Source: Comamonadaceae bacterium
GTDB lineage: Bacteria > Pseudomonadota > Gammaproteobacteria > Burkholderiales > Burkholderiaceae_C
Direction: 5' to 3'
Assembly (NCBI GenBank): GCA_013297875.1
Contig: JAAFIW010000011.1
Coordinates: forward strand, 1 to 64,000
DNA length: 64,000 bases
Of this stretch, positions 17,866 to 28,631 are shown piece by piece. Positions within the stretch are counted from its first letter, which is position 1. Each line of letters begins with the position of its first letter. The position numbers and the translations under genes are program-made. The notes under the pieces were generated by a model. That model searched no databases. It had not been told where the DNA came from and worked only from the letters and a program-made list of their open reading frames with translations.

Positions 17866-18723
17866 ATGCCCCCCATGGATTCATCAATTCTCACGGTGCC
17901 CGGCACCACAGCGCTGGTACTGGACTCGCCCCACAGCGGCACCCACTACCCGGCTGATTTTGACTATGCCTGCGAGTTGCCCACGCTGCGCCGCGCGGAA
18001 GACACGCATGTGGAAAAGCTTTATGACTTTGCGCCTGGTTTGGGCGTGGCTTGGGTTGAAGCCTTGTTTCCGCGCAGTTACCTGGATGCCAACCGCAACA
18101 CCACCGAGCTGGACGAAACCTTGTTGAGTGCCGCCTGGCCGGGCGAGCTGGCCACCGACCCGGTGGTCTTGTCCAAGGTGCGGCTGGGCAAGGGCCTGAT
18201 CTGGCGCTTCACCGACGATGGCGTGCCGATCTACCAGCGGCTGCTCAGCGTGGCCGAGGTGCAGCAGCGCATTGCGCAGTGCTGGCAGCCCTACCACGCG
18301 GCAGTGGCCCAGGCCATTGATGCGGCCCACGCCCGCCACGGCTGTTGCATCCACATCAATTGCCACTCCATGCCCGCTGTGGCCTCCAGCCATGCCACCG
18401 ATTACCCCGGCCTGGCGCATGCCGACTTTGTGGTGGGCGACCGCGATGGCAGCACCGCGAGCCCGGCGCTCACGCAGCTGATTGCGGACCACCTGGCAGG
18501 CCTGGGCTACAGCGTCGAGATCAACCACCCGTACAAAGGTGTGGAACTGGTGCGCCGCTACGGCAATCCGGCGGCCCAGCGGCACAGTATTCAGCTGGAG
18601 ATCAACCGCAGGCTGTACATGGATGAGCACACGCTGGAGATCAGCGGCGGGTTTGCGCAGCTGAAGGAAAGCCTGCAGACGCTGGTGCAGCGGCTGTTGG
18701 TGCTCGATGCACGGCATTTTTGA
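17866..18723 (+). CDS. N-formylglutamate amidohydrolase family protein
   Basis: A protein of about 285 residues of the N-formylglutamate amidohydrolase (HutG-like) family, which hydrolyses N-formyl amino acids in histidine degradation. Metal-site residues are seen in 'LVLDSPHSGTHYPADF' and 'INCHSMP', with the family segments 'FPRSYLDANRN' and 'VEINHPYKGVELVRRYG'. Starts at 17866 and 17875 are both plausible. No other hut genes are adjacent, so the substrate may differ. It follows the Bug gene by about 60 bp and could belong to the same transcript. Confidence 0.85.
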   Translation: MPPMDSSILTVPGTTALVLDSPHSGTHYPADFDYACELPTLRRAEDTHVEKLYDFAPGLGVAWVEALFPRSYLDANRNTTELDETLLSAAWPGELATDPVVLSKVRLGKGLIWRFTDDGVPIYQRLLSVAEVQQRIAQCWQPYHAAVAQAIDAAHARHGCCIHINCHSMPAVASSHATDYPGLAHADFVVGDRDGSTASPALTQLIADHLAGLGYSVEINHPYKGVELVRRYGNPAAQRHSIQLEINRRLYMDEHTLEISGGFAQLKESLQTLVQRLLVLDARHF

Positions 18724-18729
18724 ATGAAA

Positions 18730-18783
18730 AGTGCCACTCGCCCATGAGTTACTTGCTGGAGCAGCTATCAAGTTAATAGCGGT
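18730..18783 (-). repeat. Repeat A copy (intergenic)
   Basis: CGCCCATGAGTTACTTGCT then GGAGCAGCTATCAAGTTAATAGC, reverse orientation, between two convergent genes. Confidence 0.85.
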
Positions 18784-18785
18784 TG

Positions 18786-19772
18786 TCAGGACAATCTGAA
18801 GTCATCCCGCAGCGCCACACGTGTGTAGGCCACCGGTGCAGGTGGCCGACCCAGCAGCGCGGGCAGGGCGTTGGGCAAGGGAACGTTGTCGCGTTGCAGC
18901 AAGAGCCAGTGGCCGTAGCTGAAGGGGCTGAAGCGAAACAGGTCGCACAGGTGGGCACCGGTGCGGCTCACCCAGTTGGGCAGGGGGATTTGCAGGGCGC
19001 GCTTTGTCGCAGGCGCGTGCTCCACGCCACGCAGCAATTGCAAATACTCGCGGTAGGCCAGCAGGCGCTCGCCGCCCAGATTGGCCTGTCGCCAGTTTGC
19101 AAGGGTGGGCAGTTGCGCCAGCCGGGCATAGGCCTCGCCCAGGTCGGTGGCTTGCACGGCGGCAATCTGCCCCACCGCACCCTGCGGCACAAAGTGCACC
19201 GGCCAGCTGGCCAGCATGCGCAGCCAGCTGGCGCCAAAACCGCCCAGGCCGTCGATCAGCGACGGGCGCACGATGCAATAGTCGGCGCCGCTGGCTGCCA
19301 GGGCCTGCTCGCCGCGCAGCTTGCTGGAGAGAAAGCGGCTCTTGGCGTGCTCGTGCAAGCCCAGCGCCGAGGTGTGGATGAGGCGCACGCCGCGCTGCGC
19401 GCAGGCAGCGGCCAGCGCTTGGGGCATGTGGTGGTGCACGGCTTCATAGCGCTCGCCAGTGCGCTGGCGCAAGATGCCCACACAGTTGATCACCACGGCT
19501 ATGCCTTGCAGTTGCGCCTGCCAGTCGGTTTCCGCCAACAGCTGGTGCACCTGCAACTGCCGCCACTGCAACTGCCCGTTGGAAAGCGCCTCAGGCGGCA
19601 CCGGCGTGCGAGGTGCCCGGCTGCGGCGCACGCCAATCACGCGCAGGCCGTCTGACAGCAGCGCGCGCAGCACATAGCTGCCAATGAAGCCGCTGGCACC
19701 CAGCAGCAGCACCGCCAGCGGTGCGGCGGGTGCGGGGTGTTCAGCGGGTGGCTGTACCTGCAAATCAGGCAT
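18786..19772 (-). CDS. NAD(P)-binding Rossmann protein (NDUFA9-like atypical SDR)
   Basis: A 328-residue protein with the nucleotide-binding glycine motif '[19 protein letters not shown]' and the later segments '[11 protein letters not shown]', 'LIHTSALG' and '[11 protein letters not shown]', typical of NmrA/NDUFA9-type extended SDRs that often lack the catalytic Tyr-Lys pair. The C-terminal hundred residues are of unknown role. Its start overlaps the pyrD stop by 8 bp, so it is translationally coupled to pyrD. The substrate is unknown. Confidence 0.8.
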   Translation of the reverse strand: MPDLQVQPPAEHPAPAAPLAVLLLGASGFIGSYVLRALLSDGLRVIGVRRSRAPRTPVPPEALSNGQLQWRQLQVHQLLAETDWQAQLQGIAVVINCVGILRQRTGERYEAVHHHMPQALAAACAQRGVRLIHTSALGLHEHAKSRFLSSKLRGEQALAASGADYCIVRPSLIDGLGGFGASWLRMLASWPVHFVPQGAVGQIAAVQATDLGEAYARLAQLPTLANWRQANLGGERLLAYREYLQLLRGVEHAPATKRALQIPLPNWVSRTGAHLCDLFRFSPFSYGHWLLLQRDNVPLPNALPALLGRPPAPVAYTRVALRDDFRLS

Positions 19773-20817
19773 GGCTGGCTGCTGACTTGAATCGCTTGAC
19801 GGCTTGCGCAGCCGCTTTCACCAGCGCAGGCCCTTGGTAGATCAGGCCGGTGTAAATTTGCACCAGGTCAGCCCCTGCAGCGATTTTGCTCACAGCATCC
19901 TCAGCACGCATCACGCCGCCCACGCCGATGATGGGAAAGCTTGAGCCCAGCTCCGCGCGCAATTGGGCAATCACGCGGTTGCTCATCTCCAGCACGGGCG
20001 CACCGCTCAGGCCGCCGGCCTCGTCGGCATGCGGCAGGCCTTTAACCGCGTCGCGGCTCAAGGTGGTGTTGGTGGCCACCACGCCGTCCATGCCCTGGCG
20101 CTTGAGTGTGGCGGCGATCAGCTTGATTTGCGCCTCGTCCAGATCGGGTGCGATTTTCACAAACAGCGGCACGCGGCGCACATGCTGGCGGGCCAGGGCC
20201 TGGCGGCGCTTGGCCAGGGCGCTGAGCAGGCCATCCAGCGCTTCGTCGCTTTGCAGGGCGCGCAGGTTTTTCGTGTTGGGCGAGCTGATGTTGACCGTCA
20301 CATAGTCGGCATGCGGGTACACGCCGTCCAGGCAAGTCAGGTAATCGTCGGTGGCGTTTTCGATGGGTGTGGCGGCATTTTTGCCAATGTTCAGACCCAG
20401 GATGGCACCGCTTTGGCGAAAGCGGGCGCGCTGCACGTTGGCCACGAAGGCGTCCAGCCCATCGTTGTTAAAGCCCAGCCGGTTGATCAGCGCCTGCTGT
20501 TGGGGCAGGCGAAACATACGGGGTTTGGGGTTGCCAGGCTGGGGTTTGGGGGTGACGGTGCCCACCTCGACAAAACCAAAACCCATCGCGCCCAGGCCGT
20601 CGATGCAGCGGGCGTTTTTGTCCAACCCCGCGGCCAGGCCCACGCGGTTGGGAAAGCGCAGACCGGCCACCGTGACCGGGTCGTCCACCCGGCTGGCGCG
20701 CCAGGCCAGCTGCAGTGGCGTGTGCTGGGTAGCTGCCAGGGTGTGTAGGGTGAGCTCGTGGGCCACCTCGGGGTCTAGGCCAAACAGGAAAGGGCGGGCG
20801 AGGGCGTAGGGGAGCAT
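19765..20817 (-). CDS. pyrD: Dihydroorotate dehydrogenase (quinone), class 2
   Basis: A 350-residue FMN enzyme of pyrimidine synthesis that oxidises dihydroorotate and reduces membrane quinone. The N-terminal helix pair used for membrane and quinone contact begins '[17 protein letters not shown]'. '[16 protein letters not shown]', '[14 protein letters not shown]' (catalytic Ser) and '[13 protein letters not shown]' are class 2 motifs. The start was placed at MLPYALA; the frame stays open 29 codons upstream. Divergent from rpiA with a 44-bp gap. Confidence 0.95.
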   Translation of the reverse strand: MLPYALARPFLFGLDPEVAHELTLHTLAATQHTPLQLAWRASRVDDPVTVAGLRFPNRVGLAAGLDKNARCIDGLGAMGFGFVEVGTVTPKPQPGNPKPRMFRLPQQQALINRLGFNNDGLDAFVANVQRARFRQSGAILGLNIGKNAATPIENATDDYLTCLDGVYPHADYVTVNISSPNTKNLRALQSDEALDGLLSALAKRRQALARQHVRRVPLFVKIAPDLDEAQIKLIAATLKRQGMDGVVATNTTLSRDAVKGLPHADEAGGLSGAPVLEMSNRVIAQLRAELGSSFPIIGVGGVMRAEDAVSKIAAGADLVQIYTGLIYQGPALVKAAAQAVKRFKSAASHA

Positions 20818-20861
20818 TTTTTGAGGTCTGGATAATCTGGAGAACATGAGGATTTTCACTG

Positions 20862-21533
20862 ATGACCCAAGATGAACTGAAAGCCCTGGTGGGCCAAGCC
20901 GCACTGGCCTATGTGGTGCCCGGTGAACTGGTGGGCGTGGGCACCGGCTCCACCGTCAACCACTTCATTGCGGCGCTGGCCAGCTTCAAAGACCGCATAC
21001 CGGGGGCGGTGTCCAGCTCCGAGGCATCTTCCGAGCGGCTGCGTGCGCTGGGCATTGCTGTGCTGGATGCCAATGAGGTGGGCGAGCTGGCGGTCTACAT
21101 CGACGGTGCCGACGAGATTGACCCGCTGGGTTGCATGATCAAAGGCGGCGGTGCGGCGCTGACACGCGAGAAGATTGTGGCGGCGCAGGCCCGGCGGTTT
21201 GTTTGCATTGCCGATGAATCCAAGCAGGTGGCGGTGCTGGGCCGTTTCCCGCTGCCCGTTGAGGTGATTCCCATGGCCGCAGCGCAATTGACCCGGCGCT
21301 TTGCAGCGATGAACGGCCAGGCTCAACTGCGCATGCGTGAAGGCTTGCCGGTGGTCACCGACAACGGCCAGCACATTCTGGACGTGCATGGCCTGCAGAT
21401 TGCCGATGCGCTGGGGTTTGAATCACAAGTGAATCAGTGGCCTGGCGTGGTGACGGTGGGTGTGTTTGCGCACCAAAGGGCCGACGTGTGCCTGTTGGGG
21501 GCACCCGGCGGTGTCAAAACGCTGGTGTTTTAA
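20862..21533 (+). CDS. rpiA: Ribose-5-phosphate isomerase A
   Basis: A 223-residue RpiA interconverting ribose-5-phosphate and ribulose-5-phosphate in the pentose phosphate pathway. '[16 protein letters not shown]', '[20 protein letters not shown]' and '[12 protein letters not shown]' are the active-site segments. Overlaps the 3' end of the convergent glutaredoxin-like gene by four bases. Confidence 0.96.
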   Translation: MTQDELKALVGQAALAYVVPGELVGVGTGSTVNHFIAALASFKDRIPGAVSSSEASSERLRALGIAVLDANEVGELAVYIDGADEIDPLGCMIKGGGAALTREKIVAAQARRFVCIADESKQVAVLGRFPLPVEVIPMAAAQLTRRFAAMNGQAQLRMREGLPVVTDNGQHILDVHGLQIADALGFESQVNQWPGVVTVGVFAHQRADVCLLGAPGGVKTLVF

Positions 21534-22210
21534 AACCTGAAGCCGGAGGGGTTTGCAGCTGCGGGTGCCGGTGAGGGTGCCGGAGTTGCGGCAGGTGGTG
21601 GTGTCGCCGCAACCGGCCCCGAGGCTGCCGCGCGCGCTTGCACAGCGACCAGAGGCGTCGCCGCCGGGTTTCTGTAGTTGGCTGGAAGTGCCGATGTTTT
21701 GGGGTAGCCCGCTGCATCAATGAACTGACCCCACTCCACGTCCGAAAAACCCTTCAGTTGCTGCCCACCAATGGTGGCAAACGGCATTGTGGAGTCGCCG
21801 CTCAGTCGCTTGAGCGCCTCAATATCTTCATTGCTGGTGATGGTGCGCTCGGTGAACGGAACGCCCCGGCTGCTCAAAAAGGCGCGGGCACTACCGCAGG
21901 GTTCGCAATCGCGGCTGGTGTACAGGGTGACGGGATAGCGGCTGGCGATTTGCCTCAACTCAAAAGGCAGGGGCGCACCAGAAGCCGTCGGTGCCGGGGT
22001 GGTTTGGCTTGCGCGCGGGGCCGACGCGGAAGCTTTGCCGGGAGCAGCGGTTTCAACGGGTGGTTTGTCAGAAAAAGTGACCTTGCCGTCTGGGCCGACG
22101 CTGCGATACAGCTGTTGCGCCTGTACGCCCGACGTAGCGACCAGGCCGCACACAGTGGCCATCAACGCGGTCAGCACAGCGTGTTTTTTCGGGATTCGGT
22201 TGAATGTCAT
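21530..22210 (-). CDS. DUF4124 / glutaredoxin-domain exported protein
   Basis: A 226-residue protein with a signal peptide ('[19 protein letters not shown]' region, cleavage near 'VQAQQ'). A DUF4124 segment '[19 protein letters not shown]' comes next, then a glutaredoxin-like domain with '[19 protein letters not shown]' (CEPC redox motif) and '[14 protein letters not shown]'. The C-terminal 50 residues are Ala/Pro-rich. The start at MTFNRIPKK gives the signal peptide. Probably a periplasmic thiol-disulfide or glutathione-linked protein; partner unknown. Confidence 0.82.
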   Translation of the reverse strand: MTFNRIPKKHAVLTALMATVCGLVATSGVQAQQLYRSVGPDGKVTFSDKPPVETAAPGKASASAPRASQTTPAPTASGAPLPFELRQIASRYPVTLYTSRDCEPCGSARAFLSSRGVPFTERTITSNEDIEALKRLSGDSTMPFATIGGQQLKGFSDVEWGQFIDAAGYPKTSALPANYRNPAATPLVAVQARAAASGPVAATPPPAATPAPSPAPAAANPSGFRF

Positions 22211-22253
22211 GGTGGCAGTCCTCCAAGAAAATAAACAGCGCAATGAAAGCACT

Positions 22254-24296
22254 TCAAGCCATGCCCTGGTGACGCAACAGCGCGTCCAGGCTTGGTTCGC
22301 GGCCCCTAAAGGCCTTGAATGACTCCATGGCAGGGCGGCTGCCGCCTGCCTCCAGAATGGCTTGCCGGTATTTTCGCCCGGTTTCAACGTTGGGCAAACC
22401 GTCTGCATTGGCGGTTTCCTCGAAGGCTGCATAGGCATCGGCAGACAGCACCTCGGCCCACTTGTAGCTGTAGTAACCGGCTGCATAGCCGCCCGCAAAA
22501 ATATGGCTGAAGGTGTGCGCTGTGCGGCTGAAGGCTGGTGGGTGAACCAGGGCCACTTCTGCGCGAACCTGCTGCTGCAACGCCATGAAATCTACCTGCG
22601 TATCGGTGCTGGTGTGCAGCAGCATGTCAAACAACGAGAACTCGATCTGGCGCAGGGTTTGCAGGCCGCTTTGAAAGTTCTTGGCGGCCAGCATCTTGTC
22701 AAATAGTGCGCGGGGCAGGGGTGTACCGGTATCCACGTGCGCGGTCATGTGCTTGAGCACATCCCATTCCCAGCAGAAATTTTCCATGAACTGGCTGGGT
22801 AGCTCCACCGCGTCCCACTCCACGCCGCTGATGCCCGACACATCACGCTCGTTGACCTGGGTCAGCATGTGGTGCAGGCCATGGCCGAATTCGTGGAACA
22901 ACGTGGTCACGTCATCGTGCGTGAGCAGCGCCGGCTTGTCACCCACGCCTTCGGCAAAGTTGCACACCAAGTGCGCAATCGGCGTTTGCAGCGCGCCCGT
23001 GTCCGGGCGCAGCCAGCGGGCGCGCACATCGTCCATCCAGGCACCGCCGCGCTTGCCGGTGCGGGCGGGTTGATCCAGGTAGAACTGGCCGACGAGTTTG
23101 CTCCCGCGTTCGATTCGGTAAAACTCCACCTTGTCGTTCCACACGGGTGCCGTGTCACGCGAAATCGACACCTCAAAAAGGGTTTCAACAATCTGGAACA
23201 GCCCAGCCAGCACCTTGGGTGCCGTGAAATATTGTTTGACTTCCTGCTCGCTGAAAGCGTAGCGCGCTTCCTTGAGTTTTTCGCTCACATACGGAAGATC
23301 CCAGGCCTGAAGGTCTGGCAGGTTCAGGTGTTCGGCGGCAAAGGCACGCAGGTCGGCGAGGTCTTTTTCAGCATAAGGGCGGGCTTTGCTGGCCAGCTCG
23401 CGCAGGAATGCCACCACCTGTTCAGGCGACTGGGCCATTTTGGGCACCAGCGAGACCTGGGCAAAGTTGTCGTAGCCCAGCAGGCGGCTTTCTTCCAGCC
23501 GCAGCGCCAGAATGTTTTGAATCAGGGCCGTGTTGTCAAACTTCACGGCATCACCGTCGGCCTGGTCGCTGGCACGGGTGACATAGGCACGGTAAAGCTT
23601 TTCGCGCAGCGTGCGGCTGTTTGCAAACTGCATCACCGGCAAATAGCTGGGCATTTTCAGTGTCAGCTTGTAGCCGTCTTTGCCGTCGGTTTCGGCGGCA
23701 GCTTTGGCTGCCTGCTGCACGTCAGAGGGCACGCCGTCCAGTTCTGGCGCGGTGGCCAGGTAGCTCCAGGCGTCGGTGGCGTCCAGCGCGTTTTCGCTGA
23801 ACTTCTGGCTCAGCGCGGCCTGCTCTTCCTGGATCTTTGCAAAGCGGGCCTTGGCATCACCGGTGAGCTCTGCACCGGACAACACGAAGTTGCGAATGGC
23901 ATTGGTGCGCGCCTGGGCTTGCTCGGTGTTCAAGGTGGCCGGATCAATGGCCTTGTACTTGGCATACAGCCGCTCGTCTGCCGCCAGCCGTGCCCAGAAC
24001 TCGGTGACGGTGGGCAGCGAATCGTTGTAGGCCGCACGCAGCTCGGGTGTGTCGGCCACGCTGTTGAGGTGGCTGACCATGCCCCAGGCGCGGCCAAAGC
24101 GTTCACCGGCAACATCCAGCGTTTTCGACAAGGCGGTCCATTGCGCAGGAAAGCCGGGTGCCACAACTGTTTCCAGCGCTTGCGTGGATGCTGCGATCAG
24201 CTGCGCAACCGCAGGGCCAACATGCTCGGGGCGAACCTGGTCAAACAGGGGCAGGTTGTCGAAATTCAGCAGCGGGTTGGCAGTGGTGTTAGTCAT
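22254..24296 (-). CDS. prlC: Oligopeptidase A (M3 zinc metallopeptidase)
   Basis: A 680-residue cytoplasmic oligopeptidase. The zinc motif 'TLFHEFGHGLHHML' (HExxH) and the downstream 'SGVEWDAVELPSQFMENFCW' carrying the third ligand are clear. It degrades short peptides, including cleaved signal peptides. Located 5 bp downstream of folD on the same strand, so probably one transcript. Confidence 0.96.
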   Translation of the reverse strand: MTNTTANPLLNFDNLPLFDQVRPEHVGPAVAQLIAASTQALETVVAPGFPAQWTALSKTLDVAGERFGRAWGMVSHLNSVADTPELRAAYNDSLPTVTEFWARLAADERLYAKYKAIDPATLNTEQAQARTNAIRNFVLSGAELTGDAKARFAKIQEEQAALSQKFSENALDATDAWSYLATAPELDGVPSDVQQAAKAAAETDGKDGYKLTLKMPSYLPVMQFANSRTLREKLYRAYVTRASDQADGDAVKFDNTALIQNILALRLEESRLLGYDNFAQVSLVPKMAQSPEQVVAFLRELASKARPYAEKDLADLRAFAAEHLNLPDLQAWDLPYVSEKLKEARYAFSEQEVKQYFTAPKVLAGLFQIVETLFEVSISRDTAPVWNDKVEFYRIERGSKLVGQFYLDQPARTGKRGGAWMDDVRARWLRPDTGALQTPIAHLVCNFAEGVGDKPALLTHDDVTTLFHEFGHGLHHMLTQVNERDVSGISGVEWDAVELPSQFMENFCWEWDVLKHMTAHVDTGTPLPRALFDKMLAAKNFQSGLQTLRQIEFSLFDMLLHTSTDTQVDFMALQQQVRAEVALVHPPAFSRTAHTFSHIFAGGYAAGYYSYKWAEVLSADAYAAFEETANADGLPNVETGRKYRQAILEAGGSRPAMESFKAFRGREPSLDALLRHQGMA

Positions 24297-24301
24297 GTTG
24301 C

Positions 24302-25153
24302 TTAGTTGGCGATGCGTTCTGCCGCTTCAAGGGTGTTGACCAGCAACATCGTAATCGTCATCGGCCCCACCCCGCCTGGCACCGGGGTAATCCAGCCTGC
24401 CACCTCGCGCACACCGGCAAAGTCCGCATCGCCGCACAGCTTGCCGTGGTCGTCGCGGTTCATGCCCACGTCAATCACAACCGCGCCGGGCTTGACCATG
24501 TCGGCTGTCAACACATTGCGTTTGCCCACGGCGGCCACCACCACATCGGCCTGGAGGGTCATGGCTTTCAAGTTGGCCGTGCCACTGTGGCAAATGGTGA
24601 CAGTCGCATTTTTTTGCAGCAGCATCAGCGCCATGGGCTTGCCCACGGTGTTGCTGCGGCCAATCACCACTGCGTGCTTGCCCTTCAGCTCGTAGCCAAT
24701 GGATGCCAGCATCTTCATGCAGCCATAGGGCGTGCAGGGCCAAAACCCGGGCAATCCGGTCACGAGCGCCCCGGCGCTGGCCACGTGAAAACCATCGACG
24801 TCTTTGGCCGGTGCAATCGCTTCAATCACCTTGTGCGCATCAATCTGCGCAGGTAGCGGCAGCTGCACCAGAATGCCGTGAATCGCTGGGTCTTTATTCA
24901 GCGCCTCAACGCGTGCCAGCAAGGCTGCCTCAGACATGTTGGCGTCGTACTTTTCCAGCACCGAATGCAAGCCCGCCTCGTGGCAGGCTTTCACCTTGTT
25001 GCGCACATACACCTGGCTGGCTGGGTCGTCGCCCACCAGCACCACGGCCAAGCCGGGTGTGATGCCGCGGGCCTTGAGCGCCAGCGTGCGCTGGGCCACC
25101 TCGGCGCGCAGTTGCTGGGACAGGGCTGTGCCGTCTATGAGTTGGGCGGTCAT
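24302..25153 (-). CDS. folD: Bifunctional methylenetetrahydrofolate dehydrogenase / cyclohydrolase
   Basis: A 283-residue FolD of one-carbon metabolism. The signature '[11 protein letters not shown]', the NADP-binding '[17 protein letters not shown]' and the C-terminal '[17 protein letters not shown]' are all intact. First gene of the folD-prlC pair; a repeat A copy lies directly upstream. Confidence 0.97.
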   Translation of the reverse strand: MTAQLIDGTALSQQLRAEVAQRTLALKARGITPGLAVVLVGDDPASQVYVRNKVKACHEAGLHSVLEKYDANMSEAALLARVEALNKDPAIHGILVQLPLPAQIDAHKVIEAIAPAKDVDGFHVASAGALVTGLPGFWPCTPYGCMKMLASIGYELKGKHAVVIGRSNTVGKPMALMLLQKNATVTICHSGTANLKAMTLQADVVVAAVGKRNVLTADMVKPGAVVIDVGMNRDDHGKLCGDADFAGVREVAGWITPVPGGVGPMTITMLLVNTLEAAERIAN

Positions 25154-25169
25154 CGCTTGGCTTTCAAGT

Positions 25170-25225
25170 AAAAACGCCGTTCAGCCCATGAATTCATTGC
25201 TCGAGCAGCTATTAAATATGTAGCA
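25170..25225 (-). repeat. Repeat A copy (intergenic)
   Basis: AGCCCATGAATTCATTGC then TCGAGCAGCTATTAAATATGTAGC, reverse orientation, between the response regulator and folD. Confidence 0.85.
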
Positions 25226-25238
25226 AATGAACAGCCAG

Positions 25239-25865
25239 TCAGGCCTTGGGTGCGTTTTGCCCCAGCGCAATTTTCAGCAAGTCAGCCACCGTGTTGGCGT
25301 TGAGTTTTTCCATGATGTTGGCGCGGTGCGCTTCCACCGTTTTGATGCTGATGCCCAGGTCGTCGGCAATCTGCTTGTTCAAACGGCCCGCCACGATGCG
25401 CTCCAGAACCTGAGCTTCGCGGCCGGTGAGCTTGGCCAGCAGCGCGTCGCGGCTGGCGGCGCTTTGGTGGTCAGAGAAGGCGGCTTTGGCATGCTCCAGC
25501 ATGCGCTCCACCACGGCCACCAACTGCTCTTCCTTGAATGGCTTCTGAATGAAGTCCATCGCACCTTTTTTCATGGTGTCCACAGCCATGGGCACATCGC
25601 CATGACCTGTGATGAACACGATGGGCAGTGGCGATTTGCGCTCGATCAGCTTGTCTTGCAACTCCAGCCCGGTCATGCCGCCCATGCGGATGTCCACGAT
25701 CAGGCAGGCCACTTCGCGGGGGTCGTAGCGCGACAGAAAGGTTTCGGCCGAGTCAAAGCAGCGCACCCGGTAGTCTTTGCCTTCCAGCAACCACTGCAGC
25801 GAGTCGCGCACGGCTTCGTCATCGTCCACAACATAAATCGTGCCTTTTTTGGGTATCAGACTCAT
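25239..25865 (-). CDS. FixJ-type response regulator
   Basis: A 208-residue regulator. The receiver domain starts 'TIYVVDDDEAVRDSLQWLL', its phospho-acceptor Asp is in 'ACLIVDIRMG', and the lysine is in 'DFIQKPF'. The C-terminal LuxR/FixJ helix-turn-helix is 'VAGRLNKQIADDLGISIKTV'. The start at MSLIPKKG gives a normal receiver N-terminus. It follows the sensor kinase by 10 bp. Because the pair is divergent from aceE, control of pyruvate dehydrogenase is a reasonable inference. Confidence 0.93.
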   Translation of the reverse strand: MSLIPKKGTIYVVDDDEAVRDSLQWLLEGKDYRVRCFDSAETFLSRYDPREVACLIVDIRMGGMTGLELQDKLIERKSPLPIVFITGHGDVPMAVDTMKKGAMDFIQKPFKEEQLVAVVERMLEHAKAAFSDHQSAASRDALLAKLTGREAQVLERIVAGRLNKQIADDLGISIKTVEAHRANIMEKLNANTVADLLKIALGQNAPKA

Positions 25866-25875
25866 GGGCTTGCTT

Positions 25876-28446
25876 TCATGCGGTAAGGCCAAGCGGCTTG
25901 TCTTCGCTGGCGGGGTCACTGGCTATGGATTTTGTAGCGTCAGACACCGGAATCCAGAAGGAAAAACGGCACCCGACCACCTGCGCGGCATTGTAGATGT
26001 TCTCGGCACTCATCCGGCCCTGGTGCGACTCCACAATGGTGCGGCACAAGTTCAGGCCTATGCCCATGCCCTCGGCCTTGGTGGAAAAAAAGGCTTCATA
26101 CAGTCGCTCCATCACCTCGGGCGCCAGCCCACGGCCCGTGTCCAGCACTGAAAACTCCACCACGGCCTGGCCACCCAGCTGTTTGGGCAGCACGCGCAGC
26201 TCCACATTGCGGTTGGCGCTGGGCCGTTGGGCAAGGTCAATCGACTCGGCGGCGTTTTTCATCAGGTTCACCAGCACCTGCTCGATCAGGATGGTGTCCA
26301 CATCCAGTATGGGCAGACGCGCCGCCACATAGTGCGACAGCCGCACATTGCGCCTGCGCAGCTCGATTTCTGCCAGCTCCAGTGCCTCGGCCACGATGGT
26401 GGGCACATCAGCACTGGCGCGGTTGGGTTCGCTGCGTTTCACAAAGCTGCGAATGCGCTGAATGATCTGGCCAGCCCGCTGCGCCTGGTGAGCGGTTTTT
26501 TCCAGCGCCATCAGCAAGTCGTCATCAGTGATCTGCTTGGACTTGATGCGCGAGACCATGCCGTTGCAATAGTTGTTGATGGCCGTCAGTGGCTGGTTCA
26601 GTTCGTGGGCCACGCTGGAGGCCATCTCGCCCATGGTGATCAGGCGGCTGGCCGATTGCGCCCGCTCGGCTTGCGCAGCAGACTGCTCTTCGGCCACACG
26701 CCGGGGCGTGATGTCGGTGGCAATGACCATTTGCGCCAGTCGCCCGTCCACCCAGTTCAGGTAGCGCGAGCGCACCTCAATCCACTTGCCCAACTCGCTC
26801 ACAAAAATTTCGGCATTGCCCGACTGTGCGGTGGTCAGCGCGCCAGTAGGCAAGCCGACAAACGAATCCACCTCGTCCAGCGATTCGTCGCTGGTGGCCT
26901 GCTGGGGCATGCCGGCCTGGGCCACCATTTGCAAATGCCCCGAGGTCTGCGTGCCAAACCACAGGCGGTACAGCTTGTTGGCAAACAGCAGCTCTTCGCT
27001 GCCCAGCGGTGCCACTGACACGGCGGCGTCTAGCGCCTCCAGCACGGTGGTAAAGCGCTCATACGAGGCAGACAGCTGCTCGCGAATGCGGTTGGGCTCG
27101 GTGATGTCGGTCATCGAGGTGACCCAGCCGGTTTGCTTGCCCACGGCGTCAATGAGCGGCGACATGTAAAGCCGTGCATCAAACAGGCTGCCGTCTTTGC
27201 GCTTGACGTGCACCTGCGAGCCGCTCTGGTTGGCGTCGCGGCCCTGTAACTGGCCTTCCAGCTTGGCGCTCAGGGCGTCGCGGTCGCTCTCGGGCCAGTA
27301 GGGAAAAGGCGGCGTGCGGCCCACCAACTCGGCTTCGGTCCAGCCCGTCATCTGGCAAAACGCCGCATTCACATAGGTGATGCGCCCCTGCATGTCCATG
27401 GCACGCATGCCGGTGAGCATGGAGTTTTCCATGGCCCGGCGAAAGTTGGTCTCTGACACCAGCGCCTGCTGCGTTTGCATGCGCCTGCGCGTGTGGCGCA
27501 GGTTGCCCACCAGCATCCACACGGTGAGCACACTTAAAGCGCCCACCAGCCAAAACAGCGCGCTGCCCACCACGCCTTGCGAGGTGCGGTAGCCCTGGGC
27601 CCGCAGCATCAATCCGTTGCCCACCGGCGAGACGGGTATTTCATATTCGTTGGTCGGCTCCACCCACGGCAACCACTGGGCGAAGCTGCGCGTTGTCGGG
27701 TTGCGTGGCGGCACCGTCTGACCGGCCAGCACCTGGCTTTTTGCATCCAGCAATGCCACTGCATATTTGGAGGCCACTTCAGAGGGCACGGCATAGCGCA
27801 TCAAGCCGTCCATCGAGTACTCGCCCAAAATCACCCCGGCAAACTTGCCCTGCACCGAAAACGGTATGTGTAACTGCAGCAAACCGGTGTTGTCGGGCCC
27901 TGGCACCGGCTGCGAATACACCGGCTGCTGCAGATCGCGCGACAGGCTGTAGATGGCCTCGGTATCACCCGTGCCCAGCACCTGCCCGGCAATTCGCGTT
28001 TGCAAGGCGCTGACACTGGGCGCGCCATAGCTGGCCATGATGCGGCGGCGCGCGTCAATCCAGCTGATGGTGTGCAACTCGGGGTATTGGCTGACCAGCG
28101 ATTCCGCCTGGCCCATGAACTCTTCAAAGTCAATTTCTTTGTTGGACGCATCGCGCGCCAGCCGCATCAATTGCTCCTGCCGCTCCAGCAGCCGCAGCCG
28201 CACCCGCTGCTGCGCGTACTCCACATCGCGCTTCACAGCTTCTTGCTCGCGCTGCGTTTCTTCGGTGCGCAAATACCAGAAAGCCGACGCAATCGCCGCC
28301 AGAAACAACACCACCGCCGCCAGCGGCGCCAGCACCGCAAACCGGTCTTGCGACGGAGGGCTTTGTCTGCGCCACCAGCTGCGCCAGCCCCGCAGAGCGC
28401 GGGCTTTGGCAAGCGAGTCGGGGAGCAGGGATTCGGGGCCGGACAT
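25876..28446 (-). CDS. PAS-domain sensor histidine kinase
   Basis: An 856-residue membrane kinase. The N-terminal transmembrane helix is near residues 38-58, followed by a periplasmic sensor region of about 230 residues and a second helix ('GSALFWLVGALSVLTVWMLV'). A PAS domain ('FRRAMENSMLTGMRAMDMQG', 'VNAAFCQMTGWTEAEL') and a second PAS-like region come next, then the phospho-accepting H-box 'SVAHELNQPLTAINNY', the N-box 'NLMKNAAESI' and the G-boxes 'DTGRGLAPEV', 'GMGIGLNLCRTIVESHQG'. The layout is DctB/FixL-like. It pairs with the FixJ-type regulator in one operon. The ligand is unknown; a periplasmic carboxylate would fit the aceE neighbourhood. Confidence 0.92.
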   Translation of the reverse strand: MSGPESLLPDSLAKARALRGWRSWWRRQSPPSQDRFAVLAPLAAVVLFLAAIASAFWYLRTEETQREQEAVKRDVEYAQQRVRLRLLERQEQLMRLARDASNKEIDFEEFMGQAESLVSQYPELHTISWIDARRRIMASYGAPSVSALQTRIAGQVLGTGDTEAIYSLSRDLQQPVYSQPVPGPDNTGLLQLHIPFSVQGKFAGVILGEYSMDGLMRYAVPSEVASKYAVALLDAKSQVLAGQTVPPRNPTTRSFAQWLPWVEPTNEYEIPVSPVGNGLMLRAQGYRTSQGVVGSALFWLVGALSVLTVWMLVGNLRHTRRRMQTQQALVSETNFRRAMENSMLTGMRAMDMQGRITYVNAAFCQMTGWTEAELVGRTPPFPYWPESDRDALSAKLEGQLQGRDANQSGSQVHVKRKDGSLFDARLYMSPLIDAVGKQTGWVTSMTDITEPNRIREQLSASYERFTTVLEALDAAVSVAPLGSEELLFANKLYRLWFGTQTSGHLQMVAQAGMPQQATSDESLDEVDSFVGLPTGALTTAQSGNAEIFVSELGKWIEVRSRYLNWVDGRLAQMVIATDITPRRVAEEQSAAQAERAQSASRLITMGEMASSVAHELNQPLTAINNYCNGMVSRIKSKQITDDDLLMALEKTAHQAQRAGQIIQRIRSFVKRSEPNRASADVPTIVAEALELAEIELRRRNVRLSHYVAARLPILDVDTILIEQVLVNLMKNAAESIDLAQRPSANRNVELRVLPKQLGGQAVVEFSVLDTGRGLAPEVMERLYEAFFSTKAEGMGIGLNLCRTIVESHQGRMSAENIYNAAQVVGCRFSFWIPVSDATKSIASDPASEDKPLGLTA

Positions 28447-28631
28447 GGGGCAAGTGTAGGGCGATCAAGGGTCTCATTGACAAGCGTATGTCGCTTTCAA
28501 TAATCCACATTATGAAATATAAAAACACTATTTGAAATTTCAAACTATTTGTGCGAAACTAGAGGCGTTGCTCTAACGGCGGGCTAAATTACGTCCGCGC
28601 ACCATCCCCAACGCTCTCAGGAGACAAACCC

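Noticed and set aside
22869-24305. A 478-codon open frame antisense to the M3 oligopeptidase gene
   Set aside because: Same kind of antisense shadow; the opposite strand has the HEFGH motif and full family length.
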